From: Gibbula magus
Taxonomy: Eukaryota; Mollusca; Gastropoda; Trochida; Trochidae
Assembly (NCBI GenBank): GCA_936450465.1
Contig: OW388300.1
Span: forward strand, 50,333,378 to 50,397,377
Direction of reading: 5' to 3'
DNA: 64,000 bases
Shown: positions 1-13,100 of the stretch, in pieces
How positions within the stretch are numbered: position 1 is the stretch's first letter
Layout of the letters: each line of letters starts with the position of its first letter
The notes under the pieces: model-generated
Databases searched by the model: none
Told to the model about the DNA's origin: nothing
Seen by the model: the letters and a program-made list of their open reading frames with translations, nothing else
Translations under genes and position numbers: made by a program

Positions 1-1198
1 AAAGAGCTTAATTGAATTCTGTTTCTCATAATAGAGTCATTGATTTTCACAATATAAACTTGCTATACATCCCTCGATGTGACTAAATGTATCTGAAAGG
101 ATTCCAAGTTTATTCACTGAAAGCGTGTGCTTCATTTAGGTAGACCAAATTGGTTCAAAATAGCGTAATTTGCTGACAACATTATTATTATTATTAATGC
201 CAATAACTCTTTAAATGGTTTGGTAACCCACAAATTTTCTGTCATTTTTGGATAAGAGACATAATTAACTTTTTATTGTGAAAAAATAATAGAATTCTAA
301 CATGTTTGATTTCATCGTTCTATATCTCCTTAATATAGATCTCCTGAACTGCTTCATTTCATGTCTGAATGTTTTGTGGCTTCATACATTTTCATACATT
401 TTCATACATTTTCAATGTCACAACAACTCACTGTACTAAATGATTAGAAGAACCAGCTTATTTATACTCCTTTGGTCACAGGAGACATTGGCAGTGTAGA
501 AGCAAACCAAAGGGGACAGACACGAAATAGAAGTATATTTATACACATGTCCATGTAAGATATAAACATGCTTGTCATTACACCGTGTCCAGTGTCCAGT
601 CCAGTCCATGGAATAAATTAAGTCTTTACTGGCAGTGCAGGGCTTGTAATTAGCAAATTAGCCAGCCCTGTCGGACTGTTAGGCCCATTGTTTTTAGAAA
701 GTCAGTTTATCAAAAATCAGACAGGTCAGATGGGCTTGCTGGCCAATTTTTTGCAACTGGCCCCAAAAGAAACTAACCAGCAATTGGCTGACAGACAGGC
801 AGCTATTACTAACACTGGTCCGGTTTGTGTAATTTGGGGGTATATTTAGGATCTGGCACAGGTGTGGCAAGCACTTGCTGATTGTTGATTCCTCACAATG
901 TTTCTCCTGGTTGTTGATTTCTCACGACGTTTCCCCTGGTTGTTGATTTTTTGACATCTTCATTCCAGAGCCTCATGGATACAGATGGACCCCGTTATCA
1001 ACTCGAGGAAACTCCTGATTTTTAACCTGGAAGAGATTGACTGGAACCAGTTCTTGCCACTCCTGTCTGCAGCTTAATAACCTGTCATCACATGAATGAA
1101 CCAATCACCTTGACCAAAAACATTGACCCTTACCTGTTGGCCAATAACTGCTGAATTCTGAACCTGATTCCACAGCTGATCGAATCTAAATCAGCAAA
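1..1198. other. Region upstream of ABCB6; no coding exon seen
   Basis: No ORF with recognisable protein content. The stretch should hold the ABCB6 promoter and 5'UTR, but I see no convincing TATA box or splice-supported non-coding exon. Positions about 650-800 (GCTGGCC, GGCTGACAGACAGGCAG) resemble positions about 31225-31300, so this part is a dispersed repeat. A short direct repeat of ttttcatacat lies near 385-415. An in-frame stop at 1187-1189 lies just before the ABCB6 start codon. Confidence 0.5.
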
Positions 1199-4100
1199 AT
1201 GCTGTTCTGTGATAATGGAACGATCTGGACAGATGTCTGGCTGGATAATGGACTGAACCAATGTTTCTTCGACACGATATCGGGCGGGATCCTCTTTGTC
1301 GTTATCTTCCTGTGTGGACTCCTCCAATGTTTCATGTACAGCCGATATGCCATCCTGATCGAGTCGCGCCGTGTCCCCCGATCTTCCTGGTATATCGTAC
1401 AGGTCGTCCTGACCCTGCTGCTTATGACCGAGTCCCTTCTGCACATGATTGTACAGGTCTGGTCATCACCATGCTCAGTGTTGAGAGGACAAGGATGATG
1501 ATGGAGGATCAACTTTTTATTTAACAATGGTGATGTTTCGGTATAGATTCTTATACCTTTATCAGGCATATCATATATAATGGTATAAAAATCTATACAT
1601 AAACGTCACCATTGTCAAATAAAGAAGTTGATCATCTGTAAATATCCTTATCTTCTCTATATCACAAACATCTAGAATGCCTCGCAAACAGTTCATGCTA
1701 AAGAATTTTATTCAAACTTATTTGATAGTTTAGTTTTATATGAATGTCAAAGGAACTTGTTGAATATATTTTGAAATGTTTTACCTTTTGACATGCTTTG
1801 CTCACGATTTTGAATTCTCTTGCCAAAATATAATTTAAGCCAGTGTTACGCTTTGCTTGCAAAAGTTTTTAATATGAATTCTCTAAATTTAATAGAAATT
1901 GCTATTAAATTAATCGTTACTTGAACCCTTTCCTTTTGCTTTGAATAGTGCACTCAAATGATGCTATCGTGCTAAAACATACTGAAATGGGTAAAAATAA
2001 AGCACATACTTTAAGCACTCTATGGAAAATTCATAGAATCATAGAATCATGATGGTACGATTGCTACAATTTCTATTTTTGGTAATCCTTCTTGATATAT
2101 TTCAATTTTCTCTCATCAGGATACATCTATAGGGAGGACCCTGTTTGGCTATGAAATCGTTACCATGGTGACACTGTTCTTAGCGTGGGGTGTATCACTA
2201 CGCCTGATGAGTCTGGAGAGGAACTACGCACTTCCATCCATACCGACCCGGGGTCATGGCCTTGTCCTGCTCCTCTTCTGGTCTATCGCCTTCGTCAGAG
2301 AGAATCTTGCCTTCGTGTCGTGGTTCAGTCCTCGATGGTGGTGGGGCTTAGATGGGTAAGTCAGGGTTCCACCGTAGCACCAGCATGGTCACCCATGGCT
2401 AGTAAATGTTTCTAAGCTTGTAGAATGAAAATTCAATAAGGCTGAAAATTAGCAACTTCCCTCAGCAAGGTATAACATGCGCCAGTCTCCATCACTGGCT
2501 AGTTTAAGTCTTACCACATTTCTTTACTTTCCTGTGCTAGTGTAGCAGCAAGCTGCACCTAAACTTTAGATAGTTCCCTCCACTAGTGTGCACAGGAAAG
2601 TGAAGGAAATGTGGCAAGGTTTAACTTAGTCAGTGGTGGAGATTGGCCCAAGTTATGCTTTGCAGGGGAAGTTGGAAGATGATACGAGTGTGATGATGTA
2701 TTTTGACTTTGAAATAGAAATGTTCTAGTGTGAGGCCTAGTGGTTTGATAAGGTTATTTCAACCCCTTTCTGTTCCTATTAGAGTGGCAGAGCTGACAAT
2801 GCTGTCAAATTTTGACATATATCCAGTTTGCAGTTCATGCATTTCAAATGCATAATGTCAAACATTAGGATAAATAGATGTCATATAGAAATGATGTCTG
2901 TATTGTCGAACAGTTACTGAGTGAAGGTCAACCATTAGGACACTTTCTTAGTGTCTAAAAACTTCTTCCTCAGATTAATTGTTAGTCATGTATATTTTGT
3001 ATTTATAAATATACTGTAAGTAACGATAAGACATAAGTTACATTTACAGATGCCCAGGGGCCAGGATAGCACGTTTTTCTTCCAATAAAGAGATCTGGGG
3101 TTTGAGTCCTACCAGAGGCTCGTCAACTTTGTTTGCTGTAGAGAACTGTTCTACACGCAGTAAGCTTTGGGTGCAATGCTACAATGAGTTTCAGCGTAGT
3201 ACCACCCATTGTTTGCTAGCTCCAGCTGTAGCTCGCAGGTTTCACCACAATGCATAGCCACTAAGTTGTTTCAGGCTTTCTCCCTGCAATTATAGTAGCC
3301 ACTGTGATATAAGTCGAATACTCTTGAACCCTAAATCACCTCACCTACAGATACCATGTAACATTGCAGCTCCGAGAAACAACTGGAGTTTGGGTTCTGG
3401 CTGGTGCGCTATGTGTTCACTTTCTGTCTCTTCATCATCGGACTCCGAGCTCCTGGTCTCTCTCACATGGGCTACGATGTCCTCATCAACGAATCCGTGA
3501 GTAATCTTCCATTCCATAGAAGTAAGATAGCCCTGATCCTGTAGGTCTTGGAGTGATGAGTCAAGAGATAAATCAGGAGATTCAGAAGCAGGAATGATTT
3601 GCTTATTCAGATTGTTGATATAGAGTACCATATTCCAGCCAGGCAAACAAACATCTTAAAAAGATGGGGGTAGGCTTTTAGACAGGAGATACCCCAACTC
3701 AGATGAAAATTCATACCAACTGTCAGACAGTCAGAATAAGTTTTTACACTTAACTTAAAATAATATTATAGATTTATGTAATGTATGTCCATGGAACATC
3801 TGGCAAAGTGGGGTGGGCTATAACCTGAGAATAACCCCAACCAGTACAACCCCTGAAAAGTGGGGGTGGTCTAAGGCTCGAGAGAATACGGTATGTTGGA
3901 ATATATCGATTGTCTAAATGAATTAACAGGTGCATAGTTGTATTTAGGACCACCCCATTTGTAACACTACCAATTCAAGTACTTTTGTTAGCACTGAACT
4001 TTTAACACCTCAATCAGACCATTTCACACACCACAACCCTTGGCATAAGAACACACAGGTGTGTGGGTCTAGTAGGCTGTGTCCCGACAGAGAGGTCAGT

Positions 4101-7100
4101 GGATATACTGTCATTCTTGGAAGAGTCACGATCAGAAGGCACTTATTTCAACCAAAACTGGCAATATGAAATTCCCTTATGTAGCCAGAGTCTCCTTTCA
4201 CAAAGCACAAAGGTGATCTTGAAATATTAAGTTAATCTTAGTTTAAGAAGGACTGGAATACAGGTTAACTTTAGTAAAGGTTGCTTTGTGAAAGGAGCCC
4301 CTTACCGACAGTGTCACATTGTGATTGTGAAGAAGATCAGAAGATGAAATCTGTAATCTTGCAGATGATCCCAAATGCAACAATTTGATGCAGCTAAACA
4401 TGTAAATAGCATTATATTTTGGATTAAAGTTTGACGTGCTGGTCCAGTGTTATTCAAGGATACTCTATCTTTAGCCAGTATGGACCCATTAGACAATGTG
4501 TTATTATCTCTGTAAATGGGCTTCTAAGAACCGTTTCAAATTTGTTCATCAGTTTAAGTGTGACATGTTTACAGGGTCAGAGGTCAAGTGGACCAACCTC
4601 GACCTGGAGCAACATCATCAGCAAGTTGAAGATAATGATCCCGTATTGTTGGCCCAAGGGAAACATTCTCCTTCAACTCACTGTCCTCGCGTGTCTGTTG
4701 GTGCTCGTGGCGGGACGAGTTATCAACGTCTTTACTCCTATATACAGCAAACTCATCAGTGAGTAGGATAATACTCAAAACATTATTTCAAAATGTAGAA
4801 AAGTGCTGGGTGCCAAGTTTACATTAATTCTTCATACCTAGCTAGCCTATAAGAACAGTTGTGCTTAATGTGTGGCACAACATGTGGCAGCCATCCGTTG
4901 GGCGTCGTCCATAAATTTAAACACTGCATCCCTGAGGGCGAAAACTAAAAACTAAAACTAAAAGTTTGTTCATTTTGTCCTGACCCCCTTGATCATAAAC
5001 CTATTACTCCAGTATAAGCGGCAGAGTCCAGGCCGTTCTAAGCTAAGAAAACTATTTGCTACAGAGTTCTCTGTGGATTCTTTGAGCAATTTTTACAGTT
5101 CTGTGGAAAACATTTTTAAAGTCTGAATTCTGCCAAAAATGTCTGCAGCTAAAACCTTGATAAATTTTTTAGGGAAATATAAACTTATTTTCTTCAAAAA
5201 TGATCTTTCTGTTTTTGAATTGAACTTCATTGAAAGATATTATAGAAAATATTGCTAAATGAATGTAATATGTTTAGTACTAACAGTTATTTCTCAAACT
5301 AGAGGAAACTGAAACTAAGTTTCATCAACAATATCTTCACATGAAATTAATATGATTTTTATGCACCTCCATATATTTGTCCTTTCATGTTAATTATTTC
5401 TATTTCAGTCAACAGTTTGACGATGACTGACGGACAGAGCACGTCAGATCTTGAGTTCCGCTGGGACTACATCCTGACCTTTGTAGCACTCAGCTTCCTG
5501 CGTGGAGGAGGGGCTGGTAGGACCATTCATAGGGAGGCTTCTGTCGGGCTAGTTTTGTGGACACAAACTTCAAGAATATATGATTATAGCACAATCCAAT
5601 TGAAACATTTACTTATTAGCATGATAGTTTGATTATTTTTATAAATATTTGACAATTTGATAAGAGTGCACATTCATTAAAAATGAGAACAAACTTATGG
5701 TCATTCATCAGCGCTTTGAGTTTGGAAAGTTCTGCAAACAGTTATTATACTTTCATGATACTTTATTACAAATTAATGATACTTCGCAGGTACGTCTGGT
5801 CTGCTGAACAACATTCGATCTTTCCTGTGGATCAAGGTACAACAGTTCACTACACGGGGCGTGCAAGTCAAACTCTTCAGCCATCTCCACTCGTGAGTAG
5901 CTTCAATGTTTCCCTCACACCACCTCACTCTCCTCCCTCACACCACCTCACTCTCCTCCCTCACACCTCCTCACTCTCCTCCCTCACACCACCTCACTCT
6001 CCTCCCTCACACCACCTCACTCTCCTCCTCACACCACCTCACTCTCCTCCCTCACATCACCTCACTCTCCTCCCTCACACCACCTCACTCTCCTCCCTCA
6101 CACCTCCTCACTCTCCTCCCTCACACCACCTCACTCTCCTCCCTCACACCACCTCACTCTCCTCCCTCACACCTCCTCACTCTCCTCCCTCACACCACCT
6201 CACTCTCCTCCCTCACACCACCTCACTCTCCTCCCTCACACCACCTCACCCTTTTCTCCCTCACACCACCTCACTCTCCTCCTCACACCTCCTCACTCTC
6301 CTCCTCACACCACCTCACTCTCCTCCCTCACACCACCTCACTCTCCTCCCTCACACCTCCTCACTCTCCTCCCTCACACCACCTCACTCTCCTCCCTCAC
6401 ACCACCTCACTCTCCTCCTCACACCACCTCACTCTCCTCCTCACACCACCTCACTCTCCTCCCTCACACCACCTCACTCTCCTCCCTCACACCACCTCAC
6501 TCTCCTCCTCACACCTCCTCACTCTCCTCCCTCACACCACCTCACTCTCCTCCTCACACCACCTCACTCTCCTCCTCACACCACCTCACTCTCCTCCTCA
6601 CACCACCTCACTCTCCTCCTCACACCACCTCGCTCTCCTCCTCACACCACCTCACTCTCCTCCTCACACCACCTCACTCTCCTCCTCACACCACCTCACT
6701 CTCCTCCTCACACCACCTCACTCTCCTCCTCACACCACCTCACTCTCCTCCCTCACACCACCTCACTCTCCTCCTCACACCTCCTCACTCTCCTCCCTCA
6801 CACCACCTCACTCTCCTCCTCACACCACCTCACTCTCCTCCCTCACACCACCTCACTCTCCTCCTCACACCACCTCACTCTCCTCCCTCACACCACCTCA
6901 CTCTCCTCCCTCACACCACCTCACTCTCCTCCCTCACACCTCCTCACTCTCCTCCCTCACACCACCTCACTCTCCTCCCTCACACCACCTCACTCTCCTC
7001 CCTCACATCACCTCACTCTCCTCCCTCACACCACCTCACCCTTTTCTCCCTCACACCTCCTCACTCTCCTCCCTCACACCTCCTCACTCTCCTCCCTCAC

Positions 7101-10100
7101 ACCACCTCACTCTCCTCCCTCACACCTCCTCACTCTCCTCCTCACACCACCTCACTCTCCTCCCTCACACCACCTCACTCTCCTCCCTCACACCTCCTCA
7201 CTCTCCTCCCTCACACCACCTCACTCTCCTCCCTCACACCACCTCACTCTCCTCCTCACACCACCTCACTCTCCTCCTCACACCACCTCACTCTCCTCCC
7301 TCACACCACCTCACTCTCCTCCCTCACACCACCTCACTCTCCTCCTCACACCTCCTCACTCTCCTCCCTCACACCACCTCACTCTCCTCCTCACACCTCC
7401 TCACTCTCCTCCCTCACACCTCCTCACTCTCCTCCTCACACCACCTCACTCTCCTCCCTCACACCACCTCACTCTCCTCCCTCACACCACCTCACTCTCC
7501 TCCCTCACACCACCTCACTCTCCTCCCTCACACCACCTCACTCTCCTCCCTCACACCACCTCACTCTCCTCCCTCACACCTCCTCACTCTCCTCCTCACA
7601 CCACCTCACTCTCCTCCCTCACACCACCTCACTCTCCTCCCTCACACCACCTCACTCTCCTCCCTCACACCACCTCCCTCTCCACCCTCACCAACCACTA
7701 CCATCGCCCTGTCTATTGTCCCCACTACCACTGTGCTGGCTAACAATCACAGCAGGAATCGCATTTAAAACAGTTGTTTAAACGGAATAACCCCTGACTA
7801 CCCTGCAGAGTTACTATCTCTATATCATTCCTCACACTCACTGAGATCACAAAAGCAAATGTTCGTAACATTGCCAAAGATGAACTTTGTTTGTTCTCCT
7901 GCAAGGCAGCAATGAAGTGGAATGCACTGCCATTTGATATAAAAACCAATGGGTCACTGGCATCCATTAAGACTGGCGTCAAAATACATATTTTCAAGTG
8001 TCATTTTCAATCTTAAAGTACACAGAGCATTGACTATAAATGCAGCTATATTATTATCCCCCGCCACGAAGTGGAAGGGGGATATAGGTTTGGGCACCGT
8101 CCGTCCGTGCGTCCGAGATAAAGGAGGCAACTTTTCTCAGAAACCGTTTAAGATAGGGTTACCAAATTTGATGAGATGCTTGAGGGCATGAATACTTTTA
8201 TGGAGTTCGAAAATGAGAAGCGTGCAATTATTTGTTGCGGAGTTATTGCCCTTGTTCCGTATTTTTGGACTTTGTTCATGGTATCTCCAAAGGGGACAGC
8301 TTTTCTCAGAAACCATTTAAGATAGGCTTACCAAATTTGATGTGTTGCTTGAAGGCATGAATACCTTGATGGAGTTCGAAAATGAGAAGCGTGCAAATAT
8401 TTGTTGCGGAGTTATTGCCCTTGTTCCGTATTTTTGGACTTTGTTCATGGTATCTCCAAAGGGGACAGCTTTTCTCAGAAACCAGTTAAGATAGGCTTAC
8501 CAAATTTGATGTGTTGCTTGAAGGCATGAATACCTTGATGGAGTTCGAAAATGAGAAGCCTGCAAATATTTGTTTCGGAGTTATTGCCCTTGTTCCGTAT
8601 TTTTGGACTTTGTTCATGGTATCTCAAAAGTCGACAGTTTTTCTCAGAAACTATTTAAGATAGGAGAACCAAAATTGGTGTGTTGCATGAGGGCTAACAT
8701 ACCTTGATGGAATGAAAATGAGTAATGCACAATTATTTCGAATTATTGCCCTTTTTCCAATTTCTTGGCTCTGGCGAGGGGATGTTGATGACTATGTCTT
8801 CTTGTTATAATTGTATATATGCATATTTCCAGACTGTCACTGCGCTGGCACCTGGGGAGGAAAACTGGTGAAGTACTGCGAGTGGTCGACAGAGGAACAA
8901 ACAGCATCAACAGTCTGCTGAGGTGAGAGTTTACTCAACGCTTTGATTGACATGTTGGCTGAGTTTGTGGACAGATTCGTTAGTGCCTCCGTTAAACTAC
9001 AGCAGCTAGTGTTCAATCATGCCCCTTTAAATGGTATCCAAATCTAGCGCCTCCTTTGAACATTTCGTTTGTTCGGGATACTTATTGTGCTGGTTATTAT
9101 TATAAGGAGAAACCAGTTGTTGACCTTGATAGGAAAGACAAACCTGAGGATCAAGCCTCCATGGCGCAATAGGCTAAAGATTAGCTCACGAACCACATGT
9201 CTTACTGGCTAAGGGTTTGAGACACACTTTCGTCCAAACATTTGCTGTTCATATTGTACTTTATAGTTGAGAATTTTTTCAAAATCTGTCTGTTTCTTCA
9301 GTTCATCCTCTTAGGAAACATATCAGGGTTTACAATCATTGTAATTCCTCCTTACAGGGTTAACCCTCGGGGTGATACAGAAATGTAACCAATGCTAACC
9401 ATCTGATTCGATCTTGAAAAGACAGTCTGAAATGAACGATTATACGTAGGTAGGTTGATAAGGTTGTTTTTTTTTAACACAATATTTAATGAAGTTGTGT
9501 TTGTATTTCCAGTTACCTACTCTTCAACATAGTACCAACTATAGCGGACATCATCATTGGTATTGTCTACTTTGTCACGGCCTTCAACTACATATTTGGT
9601 ATTGTCGTCTTCTTGTGTATGGCTCTCTATCTATGTAAGTGTATTTGTATTTTCCGTATACATGTACTCTTTCTTAAAAATAATAATGATATAATGACTA
9701 TTTTAATACCTAATATCCAACACAACGCTGCTCACTGGTGGTTGGAAATTGTACTTTTGTTGCTGCTACTATAGTCTGTCTGTCTTGAAAACTTACCAAT
9801 GAATTTCAAGTTTAACAGAAAGGTGAATTTTATACGATGAAATGAAATTTGCGAACCCTCATAGTTTTACCCCGCCAATTTGGAAAAAAGGAAAAGGAAA
9901 AAAAGTTGTAACAATCATAATTTGAGGTGGCTGTTATTGGTTTGTATGACAAGGGGGTATGCACTGTGTTTGGAAGAGTTCACAAATACACGTGAATCAA
10001 CGTTAACATAGAATACCGTAGTCTCTTTATTAACTTGATCATCACCATACTGGTTGAAGAGAGAAATTATAGGCATAAGCTTCCAAGTTCGTTATATACA

Positions 10101-13100
10101 CATTCTACCATACAATAACTTATCTCTTATTGTATTTATCAAATCCTTTTAGACTTAGAAATAAGTGATTTTTTGTCATTAGCTCAAACGATAAACCAGT
10201 TTTATAGTAAATACGGCCAAATGAAAATCTCACAAGAAAGGGGTCGTCTCAAAACCTAATCTAGACGGATGTCAAAGCGAATGGGTATAAATTAATTTCA
10301 ATTAATATTTACATCAATTTATTTAGAAGACAAGGATATTTATGGATTATCAACTTCTTATTTAATTGAGACTGCGGTAAAAAAACAGGACATACGTTGA
10401 ATCTGATTAAAAAAAACAATGATTAATCCATATTTTGTGGTTCAAGTAGAAAATGCATGTCTAATGACAGTTGGGCGAGTACCAGTCATACTGCACATCA
10501 GGAGTTAAAGCAAAAACCTCACACTATAAGGATTGAGACATGGTGCCGTAGTTGACATCTCACAATATGGAAGTTTCAGTAGAACGTACAAGCTCATTAA
10601 GCAAAAGGAAAACAAATAATTCAAACCAAGTCTACTATGTAGACAAACTGTTACTTGTATTCTAAACATCTATGAAAGTGGTGTCATGAATGAATTTCAG
10701 AGATGCAACAAGGCGTTTAAAGAATATATATTTACCTCTAGACATTTTCATTTATTGGTTCAAATTATGAGTAAATATTTTGAAACCTTCCCTATATGTG
10801 TCTGGTGTTAAGGACACTGTGCATAACCCCTTGTCATACAAATCAATAACAGCAACTTTAAACTATGATCATTTCTTAAACAACTTTTTTAAAGATAAAG
10901 AAAATTATGAAAATTAAATGCCTATTTGGCGATGTAAAACTATGAGGGTTTGTAATTTATATTTTACCGTAGTTGATTTACTTTTGTGATAAACTTGAAT
11001 TCACCGGTACGTTTTCATGACAAACGGACTATAAGTGCTGCGCTTGACCTTATAGGTCCATACTTCCTGTGTTTAGCTACCCATTTAAACAGCTGGGTGA
11101 ACTGAGTACTTTGTGGATGAAGATTGTTGCCTTGCCAACACAACACTGTATGAGACCTTGGTCTCCACTGGGATTCAAACCCAGGCCAGCACGCTAACCA
11201 ATACACCGCTGTGCTTCACATATCTCTCATAAATATCATTTAAATGTAATTTTTTGGTATAATTTCATTTTGTAAATGTTACCACTATGCATGTTGATGA
11301 TTACCATAATTAAAGTTATTACTGCCTTTGCACTTTGGTGATAAATGATTAAAAGTGACGAGGATACCCTTTTGAGGAAGCATAAGTTAGATCAATGTAA
11401 CTTTCATGTCCATGTGAATATCAGGGCCTCCTTTAACAAAACATTAAGATGATCGTAAGTCACTAAAGTAGCCTGAGTGCAATGTTAAGGAATGTAACCT
11501 TAGTTAAGGTTGCTTTGTGAAAGGGGAGTATGATGGCTTATTTGTTTATTTCTCAGGAGAAACTCTGAAAGATGAATTTGATTGTATATTTACAGCATAC
11601 ACTATATTCATCACTGAGTGGAGAACCAAGTATCGACGTTTGACAAACAAGCTGGACAATGAGGCAAACGCGAAGGCTGTCGACTCTCTCATCAACTTTG
11701 AAACTGTGAGTCTGGTTATTGTCTTGTTTCATGGCTTTCGACTCGAAAACAATAAACTCTTCCACATCATAAAAAGCTTATAATTATTATATAATTATTT
11801 ACACACAAATTGTTTGACTTCTTTATTTGAATATTGATACTGTAGTACTTAAAACTTCTTCTTTTTTGCTCATGTAGAAAGTTTCTTCACAGATATATTA
11901 CTGTTATATTGCATAAGAGTTAGTAAGAATGTTTTTTCGAGATTTTGATTTATTGTCCTTTCTGCAACTGTAAACTGTTTTGTAAGATGAATATCTTTAA
12001 GATGTACTGTAACTTTGATTGTATTTAACCCTTCTCTATATATTCAGGTGAAGTATTATGGAGCGTCAGACTTTGAAAGAGAAAGATACGACAAAGCTAT
12101 CCAAAACTTTCAGGTATGTATAGCAAATTTTAAAAGCAATCTCAAGTTTACTTTACCTTTCAGTTAAACTTTCAAAGTTAAAACATCCCTCTGTCCATAC
12201 ATGGACCATGTTTTACAGCCATGAGCCCTAAGGACTATGAACATTTTGCAAACAGCTGGCCTGTCCTTTTGTTTTCTTATTCATACACAAGAAACATGTG
12301 AAGGACTTCAATTGGGCCAGTTATTAAAATTTATGATAAATTCACATGGTTAGTGAAACAGATTTTCTTTACAAAATAACATCAATGTGAAGTTGCTCCA
12401 GCCTTCAAATGACTCTCAATAAAAAATCTTATTTGCACTGGTATGGTGTCATTTATGTTTTCCCATATTGTTGATAAAAATTATATAGAGAATCTCACCC
12501 AAGTGTCTTCTTATATCAAATATATCAACACGAGTTGATATATTTGACATCAGAAGACATGAGGATGTGATTCAATTTATCATCCAAAATCATTCTTTAT
12601 GTTGTTTCCATGAAAATTGTACCACATCACTGCCATTTGACTTTCATTGCAGTGATGTCATAGAATTGTGACGTCATCATATCTATGACATCATACTTTT
12701 GTGATGTCATTACTCGATAATGTAAAAGCATTGTGATGTCATGTAGTTGACAGTGAAAGGGCATTGTTCAAAATCTACACAAGATCACACAAGCGATATC
12801 TCCTGTGGAACACAGTTTTGGATGATGAAATGTGTTCATGCATTAATTAATGTTTTAATAAATGATCCTGATTTCTCCTCCAGTCTGCAGAGTGGAAATC
12901 AACAGCATCTCTGAACCTCCTCAATCTGGGACAGAACTTGATAGTCAACATTGGAACCCTCGCCGGGTCACTGTTGTGTGCCTACGCAGTTGTCCGTGGT
13001 CTCGCTGATCTTCACCTGACTGTAGGAGACTACGTACTGTTCGGGACATACATCGCACAGCTGTATGCTCCACTTAACTGGTTGGGAACTTACTACAGGT

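Noticed and set aside
3341..3369. Alternative acceptor CTACAG|ATACC for ABCB6 exon 3
   Set aside because: It puts the exon out of frame; the acceptor before 3370 keeps the phase and the family motif.
5683..7768. Two overlapping ORFs of 686 and 620 codons rich in His, Pro, Ser, Leu and Thr
   Set aside because: They are translations of the 22/23-bp polypyrimidine minisatellite, open because the unit lacks stops, and they lie in ABCB6 intron 6.
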